A stretch of 64,000 bases of DNA, from assembly GCF_023634865.1 (NCBI RefSeq), contig NZ_JAMLJN010000006.1:62001-126000 (forward strand), written 5' to 3'. The notes below the pieces were generated by a model. That model had not been told where the DNA came from and ran no database searches. It worked only from the letters and a program-made list of their open reading frames with translations. Position numbers and translations under genes: made by a program. Positions within the stretch are counted from its first letter, which is position 1, and every line of letters begins with the position of its first letter. The DNA is from Flavobacterium fragile. Lineage in GTDB: Bacteria; Bacteroidota; Bacteroidia; Flavobacteriales; Flavobacteriaceae. Positions 20,109 to 29,892 of the stretch are shown here, piece after piece.

Positions 20109-20154
20109 GTTTATTTCTTTAGAAATTCTTTTTCATAAGCTTTTCAGTAACATA

Positions 20155-20230
20155 ATTACAATCAAATATACTGAATTATTTATCACTTGCCAACTTACAT
20201 TTGTAAGAGTTGTAGTAAAAAATTGGAGTT
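20155..20230. repeat. Direct repeat copy 2, containing the rhuM promoter
   Basis: The same-orientation partner of 19008-19082. The best-conserved part is 20197-20230 (33 of 34 identical). It carries CAAATATA (minus-strand TATATTTG) and a TTG 20 bp upstream of it, so it is the likely promoter of the RhuM gene. Confidence 0.8.
20163..20170 (-). promoter_or_regulatory. -7 promoter box of the RhuM gene
   Basis: Minus-strand TATATTTG, preceded by TTG with a 20-bp spacer; about 55 bp before the start codon. Confidence 0.55.
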
Positions 20231-20269
20231 TTGGTGAGTTGGGTTTTGGTTGGATTTTGAATTTGTTTA

Positions 20270-20737
20270 CTAAGTATTAACATTCAAAAAGCTTGTAAAC
20301 TTTTCGTAAATCAAATTAAATGACCTTTCAAAAATTAAACCGAGAAATACAAACCTTATTAATCCAACAAACATTGTGAACGGTACTAACATTCCTAGTG
20401 CATTTGGGAAACCAATTTTAAAAGCATTGTAAAAAATTCCGCTTATTCCAAATATAAACATTATTGAAATTAATATTTTGAATGGTTTATTGACTTCTGC
20501 AATAATATTAACTGAGTGATTTGAAAAATCACCTTTTAATACCGTAAATGCACCAATACCAAATTTAGAATTTATAATTTCAAAATGATTCCCATTAATT
20601 CGTCCAATAAATTCTTTATTTGTTAATTTAGTTGAAAGACTATCTGAATGCAAAGTATTTGACCTTAAAATCTGTATATTCTTTTCAAAATTATCTATCA
20701 ATTCAATTTTGTAATTCTTTGTTGGAAAAATTTTCAT
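20270..20737 (-). CDS. Small membrane protein of unknown function
   Basis: The product from the ATG at 20737 is 155 residues (MKIFPTKNYKIELID). It has a soluble N-terminal half and two or three hydrophobic segments at the C-terminal end (ILISIMFIFGISGIFY, LVPFTMFVGLI, FVFLGLIF), so it is probably inner-membrane anchored with a cytoplasmic head. A longer reading from an ATG at 20824 (184 residues) exists, but a possible promoter (TTG, 16 bp, TATTTTTA on the minus strand) lies downstream of that codon, so the shorter form is preferred. No family recognised. It adjoins the RhuM accessory patch. Confidence 0.6.
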   Translation of the reverse strand: MKIFPTKNYKIELIDNFEKNIQILRSNTLHSDSLSTKLTNKEFIGRINGNHFEIINSKFGIGAFTVLKGDFSNHSVNIIAEVNKPFKILISIMFIFGISGIFYNAFKIGFPNALGMLVPFTMFVGLIRFVFLGLIFERSFNLIYEKFTSFLNVNT

Positions 20738-20880
20738 AAATAGCTTTAAAAATATTAAAAAATGATTGTACTTAAATGTTATAAAAATACATCTTGTTAA
20801 TTTGTCAAAATTGTAACTATACATTTATAGTACTTCAAATATAATCAATTTTTCCTACAAACCCTTTCCAAGTTTTTAAC

Positions 20881-20913
20881 AAAAAATCCGACTTGCTTTC
20901 ACAAATCGGATTT
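20881..20913 (-). terminator. Intrinsic terminator of lpd
   Basis: Stem AAATCCGA/TCGGATTT with a 14-nt loop; on the minus strand it is followed by a T run. It lies 40-70 bp after the lpd stop. Confidence 0.7.
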
Positions 20914-20915
20914 CA

Positions 20916-20939
20916 TCTATTTTCTAAAATCTATTTTCT
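20916..20939. repeat. Dispersed 24-bp intergenic repeat, copy 1
   Basis: This 24-mer (TCTATTTTCTAAAATCTATT plus TTCT) is identical to 24439-24462. It sits just after the lpd stop codon. It is itself an internal repeat of TCTATTTTCT. Confidence 0.75.
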
Positions 20940-20952
20940 TTGTTCCAAAAGA

Positions 20953-22341
20953 CTACAAGTGAATTACTTCACCATAAGCATCAGCCACAGCTTCCATAAC
21001 CGCTTCACTCATGGTTGGGTGAGGGTGAACTGCTTTTAAGATTTCGTGCCCTGTAGTTTCTAATTTACGTGCTACAACTGCTTCTGCAATCATATCGGTA
21101 ACACCAGCACCAATCATGTGGCAACCTAACCATTCACCATATTTAGCATCGAAAATTACTTTTACAAATCCATCTGGAGTTCCAGCAGCTTTTGCTTTTC
21201 CTGAAGCTGAGAATGGGAATTTACCCACTTTGATTTCGTATCCTTTTTCTTTCGCTTGTTTTTCAGTCATACCCACAGAAGCAATTTCTGGAGTTGCATA
21301 CGTACAACCTGGAATGTTTCCGTAATCTAATGGCTCAACATGTAAACCTGCAATTTTTTCCACACATAAAATACCTTCAGCAGAAGCAACGTGTGCTAAT
21401 GCTTGTCCTGGCGTTACATCACCAATAGCGTAGTAACCTGGAACGTTAGTTTGGTAATATGCGTTTACTAAAATTTTATCTCTATCGGCAGCAATACCGG
21501 TTTCTTCTAATCCAATGTTTTCAATGTTGGTTTTAATTCCAACAGCTGATAATAAGATATCCGCTTCTAAAACTTCTTCTCCTTTTGCTGTTTTAACGAA
21601 TGCTTTTACGCCGTTTCCAGAAGTATCAATTCTTTCCACAGAAGAATTCGTCATTACATTAATTCCAGCTTTTTTCAACGAACGCTCAAATTGTTTTGAG
21701 ATGTCTTCGTCTTCCACTGGAACTACGTTTGGCATGAATTCTACAATCGTAACTTCAGTTCCCATTGCGTTATAGAAATGAGCAAACTCAACTCCAATCG
21801 CACCAGAACCCACAACAATCATTTTCTTTGGTTGCTCAGGTAATGTCATCGCTTGACGGTATCCGATTACTTTTTTACCATCTTGCGGTAAGTTTGGTAA
21901 TTCGCGAGAACGCGCTCCTGTTGCAATGATGATATGATCAGCTGAATATTCTGTTACTTTTCCGTCAGCAGCAGTAACGTCAACTTTTTTACCTGGTTTT
22001 ACTTTTCCAAAACCATCAATAACGTCGATTTTATTTTTCTTCATTAAGAATTGAACTCCTTTGCTCATTCCTTCTGCAACCGAACGCGAACGTGCAATCA
22101 CAGCATTGAAGTCTTTGTCAAATTCCTTAACGGTTAATCCGTAATCTGAAGCATGTTTTAGGTAATCAAAAACTTGAGCCGATTTTAATAATGCTTTCGT
22201 TGGAATACAACCCCAATTCAAACAAATTCCACCCAAATTTTCTTTTTCGATAACGGCTACTTTGAAGCCTAATTGTGATGCTCTAATAGCAGTTACATAA
22301 CCACCAGGACCACTTCCTAAAACTATGATATCGTATTTCAT
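20953..22341 (-). CDS. lpd: Dihydrolipoyl dehydrogenase (E3)
   Basis: This cytoplasmic FAD enzyme reoxidises lipoamide in 2-oxoacid dehydrogenase complexes and the glycine cleavage system. The 462-residue protein has FAD motif GSGPGG (residues 9-14), redox disulfide Cys40/Cys45 in GGICLNWGCIPTK, NAD motif VVGSGAIGVEFAHF and the C-terminal HPHPT..E with His441 and Glu446. All catalytic residues are present. It stands alone with no E1 or E2 gene nearby; a TAAATTCG sequence upstream may be its -7 box. Confidence 0.96.
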   Translation of the reverse strand: MKYDIIVLGSGPGGYVTAIRASQLGFKVAVIEKENLGGICLNWGCIPTKALLKSAQVFDYLKHASDYGLTVKEFDKDFNAVIARSRSVAEGMSKGVQFLMKKNKIDVIDGFGKVKPGKKVDVTAADGKVTEYSADHIIIATGARSRELPNLPQDGKKVIGYRQAMTLPEQPKKMIVVGSGAIGVEFAHFYNAMGTEVTIVEFMPNVVPVEDEDISKQFERSLKKAGINVMTNSSVERIDTSGNGVKAFVKTAKGEEVLEADILLSAVGIKTNIENIGLEETGIAADRDKILVNAYYQTNVPGYYAIGDVTPGQALAHVASAEGILCVEKIAGLHVEPLDYGNIPGCTYATPEIASVGMTEKQAKEKGYEIKVGKFPFSASGKAKAAGTPDGFVKVIFDAKYGEWLGCHMIGAGVTDMIAEAVVARKLETTGHEILKAVHPHPTMSEAVMEAVADAYGEVIHL

Positions 22342-22662
22342 TTTATAAAGTATTTCAGTTTTATTTATAAGTTGCGAATTTAAGGAATTAATTTAAAACA
22401 AGTGCAAGGTCAAGAACAATTTCAAAGTCAAATTCAAGTTCAATTGCAAATTCAATTTAAAGTACAAAAAGTAAAACGTCTCTGTGTAGCTCTATCAACA
22501 CAAAGCAAATCAAAAAAACCTCGGTGAATCTCTGTGTAAAAAATTTAACCACAAAGGGCACAATGAAAGCACAATGAACACAAAAAATCAGCGATAATCC
22601 ATTCAATCCGTGTTATCCGCGTTCTAAAACTGAATACTAATCACTGAATACTGAACACTACA
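22342..22662. repeat. 321-bp non-coding spacer with low-complexity word repeats
   Basis: No reading frame or RNA gene is supported. The left third is built from CAA/TTCAA words (AAGTTCAATTGCAAATTCAA). The middle carries CTCTGTGTA twice, then ACCACAAAGG and two copies of CACAATGAA. The right end (22629-22664) repeats ACTGAATACT and ends in CTGAACACTA, abutting the stop of the ABC exporter gene. Related words occur in other spacers of this window, at 31757-31816, 44815-44880 and 46225-46257. Confidence 0.6.
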
Positions 22663-24414
22663 CTATTCAACCTCCACAGCAAACTGCGAATCGTACAATT
22701 TCTTATAATAACCATTTGGTTTGTTCACCAATTCGCTATGTTTTCCGAATTCTACGATTTGACCCTTATCCATTACGATGATTTTACTCGCGTTGATAAC
22801 AGTTGCTAATCGGTGGGCGATTACTATAGAAGTTCTATTTTTTGTTATGGTTTCCGTAGCTTTTTGAATCAATTCTTCCGAATGTGTATCGATTGAAGAA
22901 GTCGCTTCATCCAAAATTAAAATACTTGGATTGCTAACATACGCTCTCAAAAAAGCAATCAATTGACGTTGGCCTGAAGAAAGCATCACACCACGCTCTT
23001 TTACGTTGTAATCGTAGCCTTCTGGTAAAGACATGATGAAATCGTGGACGCCAATTTTATTTGCGGCTGTAATGACATCTTCTCTAGTAATTGCCTCGTT
23101 ATGTAGCGTAATGTTATGATAAATCGTATCAGCAAACAAGAAAACATCTTGCAACACAATAGCAATTTGCTTGCGAAGACTTTCTAAGGTATATTCTTTA
23201 ATGTTTCGATTATCAATAGCAATTTCACCTGAATCAATTTCGTAAAAACGATTCAATAAATTGATAATGGTTGATTTTCCAGCACCCGTACTTCCTACAA
23301 TAGCAATGGTTTCGCCCGGTTGGACTTCTAAATTGATGCCTTTTAAAACTTCTTCGTTTTTGATGTAACTAAAACGAACGTCTTTCAATTGAATAAATCC
23401 TTTAAAATGCGTCGCTTCAACTGTTCCGTTATCTTGAACATCATCTTGTTTTTCTAAGATTTCAAAAACTCTATCGGCGGCAATGATTCCCATTTGCATT
23501 ACGTTGAATTTATCAGCAATTTGACGCAAAGGATTAAATAACATGTTGATTAACATCGTGTAAGCAAATAAATCTCCTACGGTTGTTAATGTATCACCAT
23601 TTATGATGGAAATTCCAGCATAATACACAATCGCACCAAGGGTTAATGAAGAAACAATATCGGCTATAGGGAAAAAGATGGAGTTGTACAAAATGTTTTT
23701 CAACCAAGCTACATTGTGTTTTTGATTGATTTCTTTGAATTTTTCTAATTCAATCGCTTCTCTATTAAATAATTGTACGATTTTCATTCCGGTTAATCGC
23801 TCTTGTACAAAAGTGTTTAAGTTGGCTACTTCGTTTCGAACGTCGTTAAAAGCGACTTTCATTTTCTTTTGAAAAACATCGGTAGCGTAAATTAAAACCG
23901 GCATGGCTAAAAGTACTATTAGCGATAATTTCCAGTTCATATAAAACATGATTCCGAGTATCACAACCATTTTGAGTACATCACTCACAATCATGAACAA
24001 ACCTTGACTAAAAATACTAGCAATCGATTCAATATCCGAAACGGAGCGTGTTACTAATTTTCCAACAGGTTCATTATCAAAGTACTTCATTTTAAACGAA
24101 GTAATATGATGGAATAATTTATCGCGAATGTCTTTTATGATATCTTGTCCGAGCCAATTTGCCCAATACGTAAAGTAAAACTGCGCCAATACTTCTAATA
24201 AAAGTACTACAGCCATTAAAACAACATAAAGGAGTAAACCGTTTTTGTCTTCAGGTTTAATGTATTCGTCAACTGTTTGTTTTAATAAATAAGGTCGCGC
24301 TGCAGCAAAAATAGAAAGTAAGATAGCCCAAATAATCACCCAATTGAACCTTTTTTGATAAGGTTTTGCATAGTGTAATACTTTTTTTAATGAATTGGAT
24401 TTGATGAGCTTCAT
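22663..24414 (-). CDS. ABC exporter, fused permease and ATPase (MsbA-like type)
   Basis: The 583-residue half-transporter has six membrane helices in the first 320 residues and an ATPase domain after about 340. Walker A is GSTGAGKST, the signature is LSSGQRQ (one Gly of LSGGQ replaced by Ser, a common exporter variant), Walker B is ILILDEATSSID, and the switch is AHRL. Such proteins work as dimers, exporting lipids, peptides or drugs; the substrate is not readable. Its start lies 39 bp after the truA stop on the same strand, so the pair is probably co-transcribed. Confidence 0.88.
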   Translation of the reverse strand: MKLIKSNSLKKVLHYAKPYQKRFNWVIIWAILLSIFAAARPYLLKQTVDEYIKPEDKNGLLLYVVLMAVVLLLEVLAQFYFTYWANWLGQDIIKDIRDKLFHHITSFKMKYFDNEPVGKLVTRSVSDIESIASIFSQGLFMIVSDVLKMVVILGIMFYMNWKLSLIVLLAMPVLIYATDVFQKKMKVAFNDVRNEVANLNTFVQERLTGMKIVQLFNREAIELEKFKEINQKHNVAWLKNILYNSIFFPIADIVSSLTLGAIVYYAGISIINGDTLTTVGDLFAYTMLINMLFNPLRQIADKFNVMQMGIIAADRVFEILEKQDDVQDNGTVEATHFKGFIQLKDVRFSYIKNEEVLKGINLEVQPGETIAIVGSTGAGKSTIINLLNRFYEIDSGEIAIDNRNIKEYTLESLRKQIAIVLQDVFLFADTIYHNITLHNEAITREDVITAANKIGVHDFIMSLPEGYDYNVKERGVMLSSGQRQLIAFLRAYVSNPSILILDEATSSIDTHSEELIQKATETITKNRTSIVIAHRLATVINASKIIVMDKGQIVEFGKHSELVNKPNGYYKKLYDSQFAVEVE

Positions 24415-24438
24415 TTATTTATTTTCTATTTTCCTTGT

Positions 24439-24462
24439 TCTATTTTCTAAAATCTATTTTCT
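24439..24462. repeat. Dispersed 24-bp intergenic repeat, copy 2
   Basis: Identical to 20916-20939. It overlaps the last codons and stop of truA, so the C-terminal ENRK residues of TruA are encoded by the repeat. Confidence 0.75.
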
Positions 24463-25200
24463 GTTTTCAACAAACGGATAGCTTACATTCACCAAATACA
24501 ATCCGTGTGCTGGAACTGAAAATCCGGCTTTTCCTCTGTTTTTACTTTCGATAATCGTTCTTAAATCAGCGACTTCTATTTTGCCTAAACCAATGTTTAC
24601 CATAGTTCCCACAATCGCTCTTACCATATTGCGCAAAAATCGATCCGCGGTGATGGTAAAGATAAGCTGATTTCCCGATTGTTTCCAATGCGCTTCCGAA
24701 ATTTTACAATTAAACGTATTCACATCGGTATGTACTTTCGAAAAACATTCAAAATCAATGTATTCGAATAAAATTTTGCACGCATCATTCATTTTATCCA
24801 AATCCAAATGATGTGAATGATACCAACTTCCATCGGTAATAAACGCATCTTTAAACGTGTGCATGTAATATTCGTAAGTTCTCGAACTCGCATCAAAACG
24901 CGCATGAGCCTCATCAGCCACTTTAAAAATACGATACACTACAATCGACGGCGGTAAAAACGAATTCAATTTGTGTGACCAATAGTCGGAATCCAATTCC
25001 AATTCGGTTTCAAAATGCGCATACATTTGTTTGGCATGTACGCCCGAATCGGTTCTTCCGGCACCTACAATTGCGATAGTTTCTCTGAAAAGGGTAGAAA
25101 GCGCCTTTTCCAAAGTTTCCTGTACCGAAGCGGCGTCAGGCTGACTCTGAAATCCGTGGAAGTTTTTTCCATTGTAGGCAAATTCTATGAAATATCTCAA
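24454..25200 (-). CDS. truA: tRNA pseudouridine(38-40) synthase TruA, TTG start
   Basis: TruA isomerises U38-U40 in tRNA anticodon arms. The 248-residue protein contains AGRTDSGVHA with catalytic Asp51, plus RFDASSRTYEYYMH and FLRNMVRAIVGTMV. The start codon is TTG at 25200: no in-frame ATG lies between it and an upstream stop, and the MRYFIEFAYNG start fits the family. The promoter box TAAATTTG (minus strand, 25232-25239) lies 31 bp upstream. It diverges from the phosphoesterase gene and probably runs into the ABC exporter. Confidence 0.93.
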   Translation of the reverse strand: MRYFIEFAYNGKNFHGFQSQPDAASVQETLEKALSTLFRETIAIVGAGRTDSGVHAKQMYAHFETELELDSDYWSHKLNSFLPPSIVVYRIFKVADEAHARFDASSRTYEYYMHTFKDAFITDGSWYHSHHLDLDKMNDACKILFEYIDFECFSKVHTDVNTFNCKISEAHWKQSGNQLIFTITADRFLRNMVRAIVGTMVNIGLGKIEVADLRTIIESKNRGKAGFSVPAHGLYLVNVSYPFVENRK

Positions 25201-25231
25201 AATTGGGTGTTCGGTTTTCTTAAATAGCTTA

Positions 25232-25239
25232 CAAATTTA
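25232..25239 (-). promoter_or_regulatory. -7 promoter box of truA
   Basis: Minus-strand TAAATTTG, matching TAnnTTTG, 31 bp before the TTG start. Confidence 0.5.
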
Positions 25240-25285
25240 CAAAATTCAAAAGTAAAGTTCCTTTCAAATTGTGATAATAAAAACT

Positions 25286-25293
25286 TAATTTTG
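25286..25293 (+). promoter_or_regulatory. -7 promoter box of phosphoesterase gene (short or leaderless mRNA)
   Basis: TAATTTTG ends only 4 bp before the ATG at 25298, so the transcript would begin at or next to the start codon. Confidence 0.45.
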
Positions 25294-25297
25294 TCTT

Positions 25298-25792
25298 ATG
25301 AAGAAAATTCTGTTGTTATCCGATACGCACAGTCATATTGATGATGCTATTTTGAAATACGTCAACCAAGCCGATGAAGTGTGGCACGCGGGCGATATTG
25401 GGAATTTAGAAGTCACTGACACAATTAAAAAACTAAAACCACTTCGCGCTGTTTATGGCAACATCGACGATGAAAAGGCACGTTTAGAATTCCCATTAAA
25501 CAATCGATTTTTCTGTGAAGGTGTAGATGTTTGGATGACACATATTGGCGGTTATCCTGATAAATACAATCAAGCAATTCGTGCCGAAATCACAAAAAAT
25601 CCTCCGAAACTATTCATTTGTGGACATTCGCATATTCTAAAAGTCCAATTTGATAAGAAATTGAATTTGTTACACATGAATCCAGGCGCTTGCGGAAAGT
25701 ATGGTTTTCATCAAGTCAGAACCATGTTGCGTTTTGAAATCGATGACGATAAAATACAGAGATTGGAAGTGATTGAATTGGGTAAGAAGTAA
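25298..25792 (+). CDS. YfcE/MJ0936-family metallophosphoesterase
   Basis: The 164-residue protein is a compact calcineurin-like phosphoesterase. Metal-ligand motifs are complete and in order: SDTHSH (residues 8-13), GDIGN, YGNID, a THIGG segment and CGHSHIL. Characterised relatives hydrolyse phosphodiesters and model substrates; the cellular substrate is uncertain. No signal peptide is seen, so it is cytoplasmic. Its -7 box sits almost on the start codon, suggesting a leaderless message. Confidence 0.9.
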   Translation: MKKILLLSDTHSHIDDAILKYVNQADEVWHAGDIGNLEVTDTIKKLKPLRAVYGNIDDEKARLEFPLNNRFFCEGVDVWMTHIGGYPDKYNQAIRAEITKNPPKLFICGHSHILKVQFDKKLNLLHMNPGACGKYGFHQVRTMLRFEIDDDKIQRLEVIELGKK

Positions 25793-25850
25793 TCATAATG
25801 AATATTGAAAGCATTCTAGTAATTAATCTGTTAAATAAAAAAGGATTTCT

Positions 25851-25858
25851 TACTTTTG
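25851..25858 (+). promoter_or_regulatory. -7 promoter box of the aldolase gene
   Basis: TACTTTTG matches TAnnTTTG, 40 bp before the ATG. Confidence 0.55.
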
Positions 25859-25898
25859 CATTTCAAAACAACACACAATACTTTAAAAACGAAAAGAC

Positions 25899-26555
25899 AT
25901 GAAATTTTTTATTGACACGGCTAATTTAGAGCAAATTAAAGAAGCACAAGAATTAGGAATTTTAGATGGTGTTACTACAAATCCATCATTAATGGCTAAA
26001 GAAGGGATCACTGGTAAAAACAATATTCTGAAACATTATGTAGACATTTGTAACATTGTTGACGGCGATGTAAGTGCCGAAGTTAATGCTATGGATTTAG
26101 AAGGTATGATCAGAGAAGGTGAGGAATTAGCTGATTTACATGAACAAATTGTAGTGAAATTACCTATGACTAAAGAAGGTGTAAAAGCATGTAAATATTT
26201 CTCAGATAAAGGAATTAAAACGAATGTTACTTTAGTGTTCTCTGCGGGTCAAGCGTTATTAGCGGCAAAAGCAGGTGCTACTTACGTTTCTCCTTTCTTA
26301 GGAAGGTTAGATGATGTTTCTACTGATGGATTAAATTTAATTCAAGAAATTAGAGATATTTACGACAACTATGGTTTTGAAACTCAAATTTTAGCGGCTT
26401 CTGTTCGTCATACGATGCATGTTGTAAATTGTGCTAAAATTGGAGCTGATGTAATGACAGGACCATTATCTTCAATTACGGGATTATTGAAACATCCTTT
26501 AACAGATATCGGAATTGCTCAGTTTATAGCGGATTACGAGAAAGGAAATAAATAA
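25899..26555 (+). CDS. fsa: Transaldolase-like fructose-6-phosphate aldolase (TalC/FSA family)
   Basis: The 218-residue single-domain protein belongs to the short transaldolase/FSA subfamily: [21 protein letters not shown], and VVKLPMT with Schiff-base Lys87. Proteins of this length act either as transaldolase in the pentose phosphate pathway or as fructose-6-phosphate aldolase; sequence inspection does not separate these. In Bacteroidota it is usually taken as the transaldolase. It is monocistronic with its own promoter and a terminator shared with the convergent TlpA-like gene. Confidence 0.9.
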   Translation: MKFFIDTANLEQIKEAQELGILDGVTTNPSLMAKEGITGKNNILKHYVDICNIVDGDVSAEVNAMDLEGMIREGEELADLHEQIVVKLPMTKEGVKACKYFSDKGIKTNVTLVFSAGQALLAAKAGATYVSPFLGRLDDVSTDGLNLIQEIRDIYDNYGFETQILAASVRHTMHVVNCAKIGADVMTGPLSSITGLLKHPLTDIGIAQFIADYEKGNK

Positions 26556-26575
26556 TTTTCCGAACTATACAAAAT

Positions 26576-26605
26576 AAAAAAGCGTTCTATTTGAACGCTT
26601 TTTTT
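26576..26605. terminator. Bidirectional intrinsic terminator
   Basis: Stem AAAAAGCGTTC/GAACGCTTTTT with a 5-nt loop and T runs on both strands, between two convergent genes. Confidence 0.88.
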
Positions 26606-26616
26606 AATGTAGTATT

Positions 26617-28023
26617 TCAATTTTTTAGATTTTGCTCGAAGTTCACATCAAATAAATTAGCAAATCCATTTTTGATGGTACCATCAGCGTTTAATATGAT
26701 TATTCTGTGAATTTTAGTAATAACCCATTGTTTTCTGATAGTTTCAAAATCTACAGCATGTAACTCAAGTACATTCTTAAAATTATATTTCTTTAGTGCA
26801 TTAGTCCAATTCACTTCATTATCATTGACATTTATAGCAATAAATTCATATTCAGGATATTTAGCTTGTAATTCGTTTACCTTTCTGTGAGACGCAACAA
26901 AATGAGATTCAGCATGACTTGTCCAAAAGAATAAAACGGTTGGCTTTTTTATCAAAGAATTGATATTGATAATCTGCTTGTTTCGATGCATTAATTTGAC
27001 TTCTGGCAATTGATTACCTACTTTTAGGTTTTGAACGGAATTGTAAATTTCGGAAATCTCTTTCTTATTTTCTTCGTCAGTAGTCAACTGTAAATAACGT
27101 TCAATAAATTTTTGATTATTATACATGTTTTGATCTTCTAACAAATACATCATTGCTACATTATTCAATACCACATTTTTTACCTTTTGATTTTTAATTA
27201 AGGTATCAGTAATATTGAGTTTTTCGATATTGTTTTCTAACGAGTTTTCATTCAAATCTGAATGATCTTTTTGAAGTGCCACATTATTAAGCATTACACT
27301 CACATACTTTATGAACGGAGAATAATTCGTTAAAAGTGCATTTTCAAAATCTACATTTTTACGATGGTTGTAGTAATTTGAGGGTAATTTGGCTCTAACA
27401 TTTTCACCCGTTCTGAATTGATGTGCGTAAGGATAAATTTCTTTTTTTGTAATGTGATGAAAATCTAAACAAGCCTTTGCTACAACATCGAAGTTTTCGT
27501 CCCACCCAATTTCTGCTTTTCGTTTTAGATAAAATGATTTACGGATTGCAAAACTAGAATCGATATTTTTAATAAAACTTTTTACATCTCTATCAAAAGT
27601 ATCATACATTTTATCTTTGTCCGCTTCGTTTTTCAGATACAATTCCATCAAGAAGTTATTTTTTGTATCACCGCGACCACAAAAAACAACAGAGTTGTCA
27701 AAGTCAAACGTATTTACTCGAACCATCAAGCTATCATTCTTATCAAAATAGACATATTGATATTCAGGATTATGTTTAAAAGTGTACAAACCTGGAGTTA
27801 AAGAATCAAACTTGTGCATGAAACGATTATTTTTGTCCAAATAAATCGTATCAATTACCTCGTTGTCTTTCAGGAATAAAACATACTTTTCTTGCGGATT
27901 TATTATTTCTCCTCCAAAATAAGCAACGTAATCATCTCCTTTAAAAACTTTTTTACAAGAAACTAAAGAAGAAAAAAAGACGATAGATAGGGGTAAAAAA
28001 TATTTAAAGTAATTTTTAATCAT
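26617..28023 (-). CDS. TlpA-like lipoprotein with a cysteine-free thioredoxin domain
   Basis: The 468-residue protein has a lipoprotein signal (lipobox LVSC, Cys23), a beta-rich N-terminal region, a helical middle and a C-terminal thioredoxin-like domain (about 335-468). The layout matches Bacteroidota TlpA/ResA-like lipoproteins. The active-site stretch reads FFWTSHAESHF (about 362-372) where redox members have W-C-x-x-C, and the usual cis-proline region reads ITKIHRIIIL. It therefore cannot act as a dithiol oxidoreductase and may instead be a binding or chaperone protein. A TACTTTTG promoter box lies 21 bp upstream. It diverges from the ABC-F gene. Confidence 0.8.
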   Translation of the reverse strand: MIKNYFKYFLPLSIVFFSSLVSCKKVFKGDDYVAYFGGEIINPQEKYVLFLKDNEVIDTIYLDKNNRFMHKFDSLTPGLYTFKHNPEYQYVYFDKNDSLMVRVNTFDFDNSVVFCGRGDTKNNFLMELYLKNEADKDKMYDTFDRDVKSFIKNIDSSFAIRKSFYLKRKAEIGWDENFDVVAKACLDFHHITKKEIYPYAHQFRTGENVRAKLPSNYYNHRKNVDFENALLTNYSPFIKYVSVMLNNVALQKDHSDLNENSLENNIEKLNITDTLIKNQKVKNVVLNNVAMMYLLEDQNMYNNQKFIERYLQLTTDEENKKEISEIYNSVQNLKVGNQLPEVKLMHRNKQIININSLIKKPTVLFFWTSHAESHFVASHRKVNELQAKYPEYEFIAINVNDNEVNWTNALKKYNFKNVLELHAVDFETIRKQWVITKIHRIIILNADGTIKNGFANLFDVNFEQNLKN

Positions 28024-28044
28024 TCACTCTGTATTATTTAACAA

Positions 28045-28052
28045 CAAAAGTA
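28045..28052 (-). promoter_or_regulatory. -7 promoter box of TlpA-like gene
   Basis: Minus-strand TACTTTTG, 21 bp before the start codon. Confidence 0.55.
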
Positions 28053-28118
28053 TCAGATATAATTAAACTATGTTGTTAAGGTACAGTTAAAATAAGTTAA
28101 TATTAATTCTAAACTTAA

Positions 28119-29798
<1,680 letters not shown>

Positions 29799-29802
29799 TA
29801 TC

Positions 29803-29838
29803 AATCCCGTTACTACAACTAGTAACGGGATTTTTTTT
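29803..29838 (+). terminator. Intrinsic terminator of the ABC-F gene
   Basis: A 12-bp perfect stem AATCCCGTTACT/AGTAACGGGATT, 6-nt loop and a run of eight T residues. Confidence 0.92.
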
Positions 29839-29847
29839 ACAATACGA

Positions 29848-29877
29848 TTGCTATTAGAAATATAAATTCTAAATTTG
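29848..29877 (+). promoter_or_regulatory. Promoter of pyrR
   Basis: TTG (29848-29850), a 19-bp spacer and TAAATTTG (29870-29877): an almost ideal Bacteroidota promoter, 15 bp before the ATG at 29893. Confidence 0.7.
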
Positions 29878-29892
29878 TACAAACAACACACT

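Noticed and set aside
20074-20280. 68-codon plus-strand frame over the RhuM upstream region
   Set aside because: It begins inside the RhuM gene in antisense, runs through the promoter repeat and shows no coding character.
20738-20824. N-terminal extension of the small membrane protein
   Set aside because: A possible promoter lies within it and the residues are not protein-like compared with the MKIFPTKNYKIELID start; kept only as an alternative.
19113-20824. RhuM gene plus neighbour as a toxin-antitoxin or defence operon
   Set aside because: The two genes have separate promoters, and no nuclease, kinase or antitoxin motif is seen in the small membrane protein; evidence is insufficient.
22342-22662. 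Possible small RNA or tRNA in the lpd-ABC spacer
   Set aside because: No cloverleaf, no clear promoter-terminator pair; the sequence is made of short repeated words.
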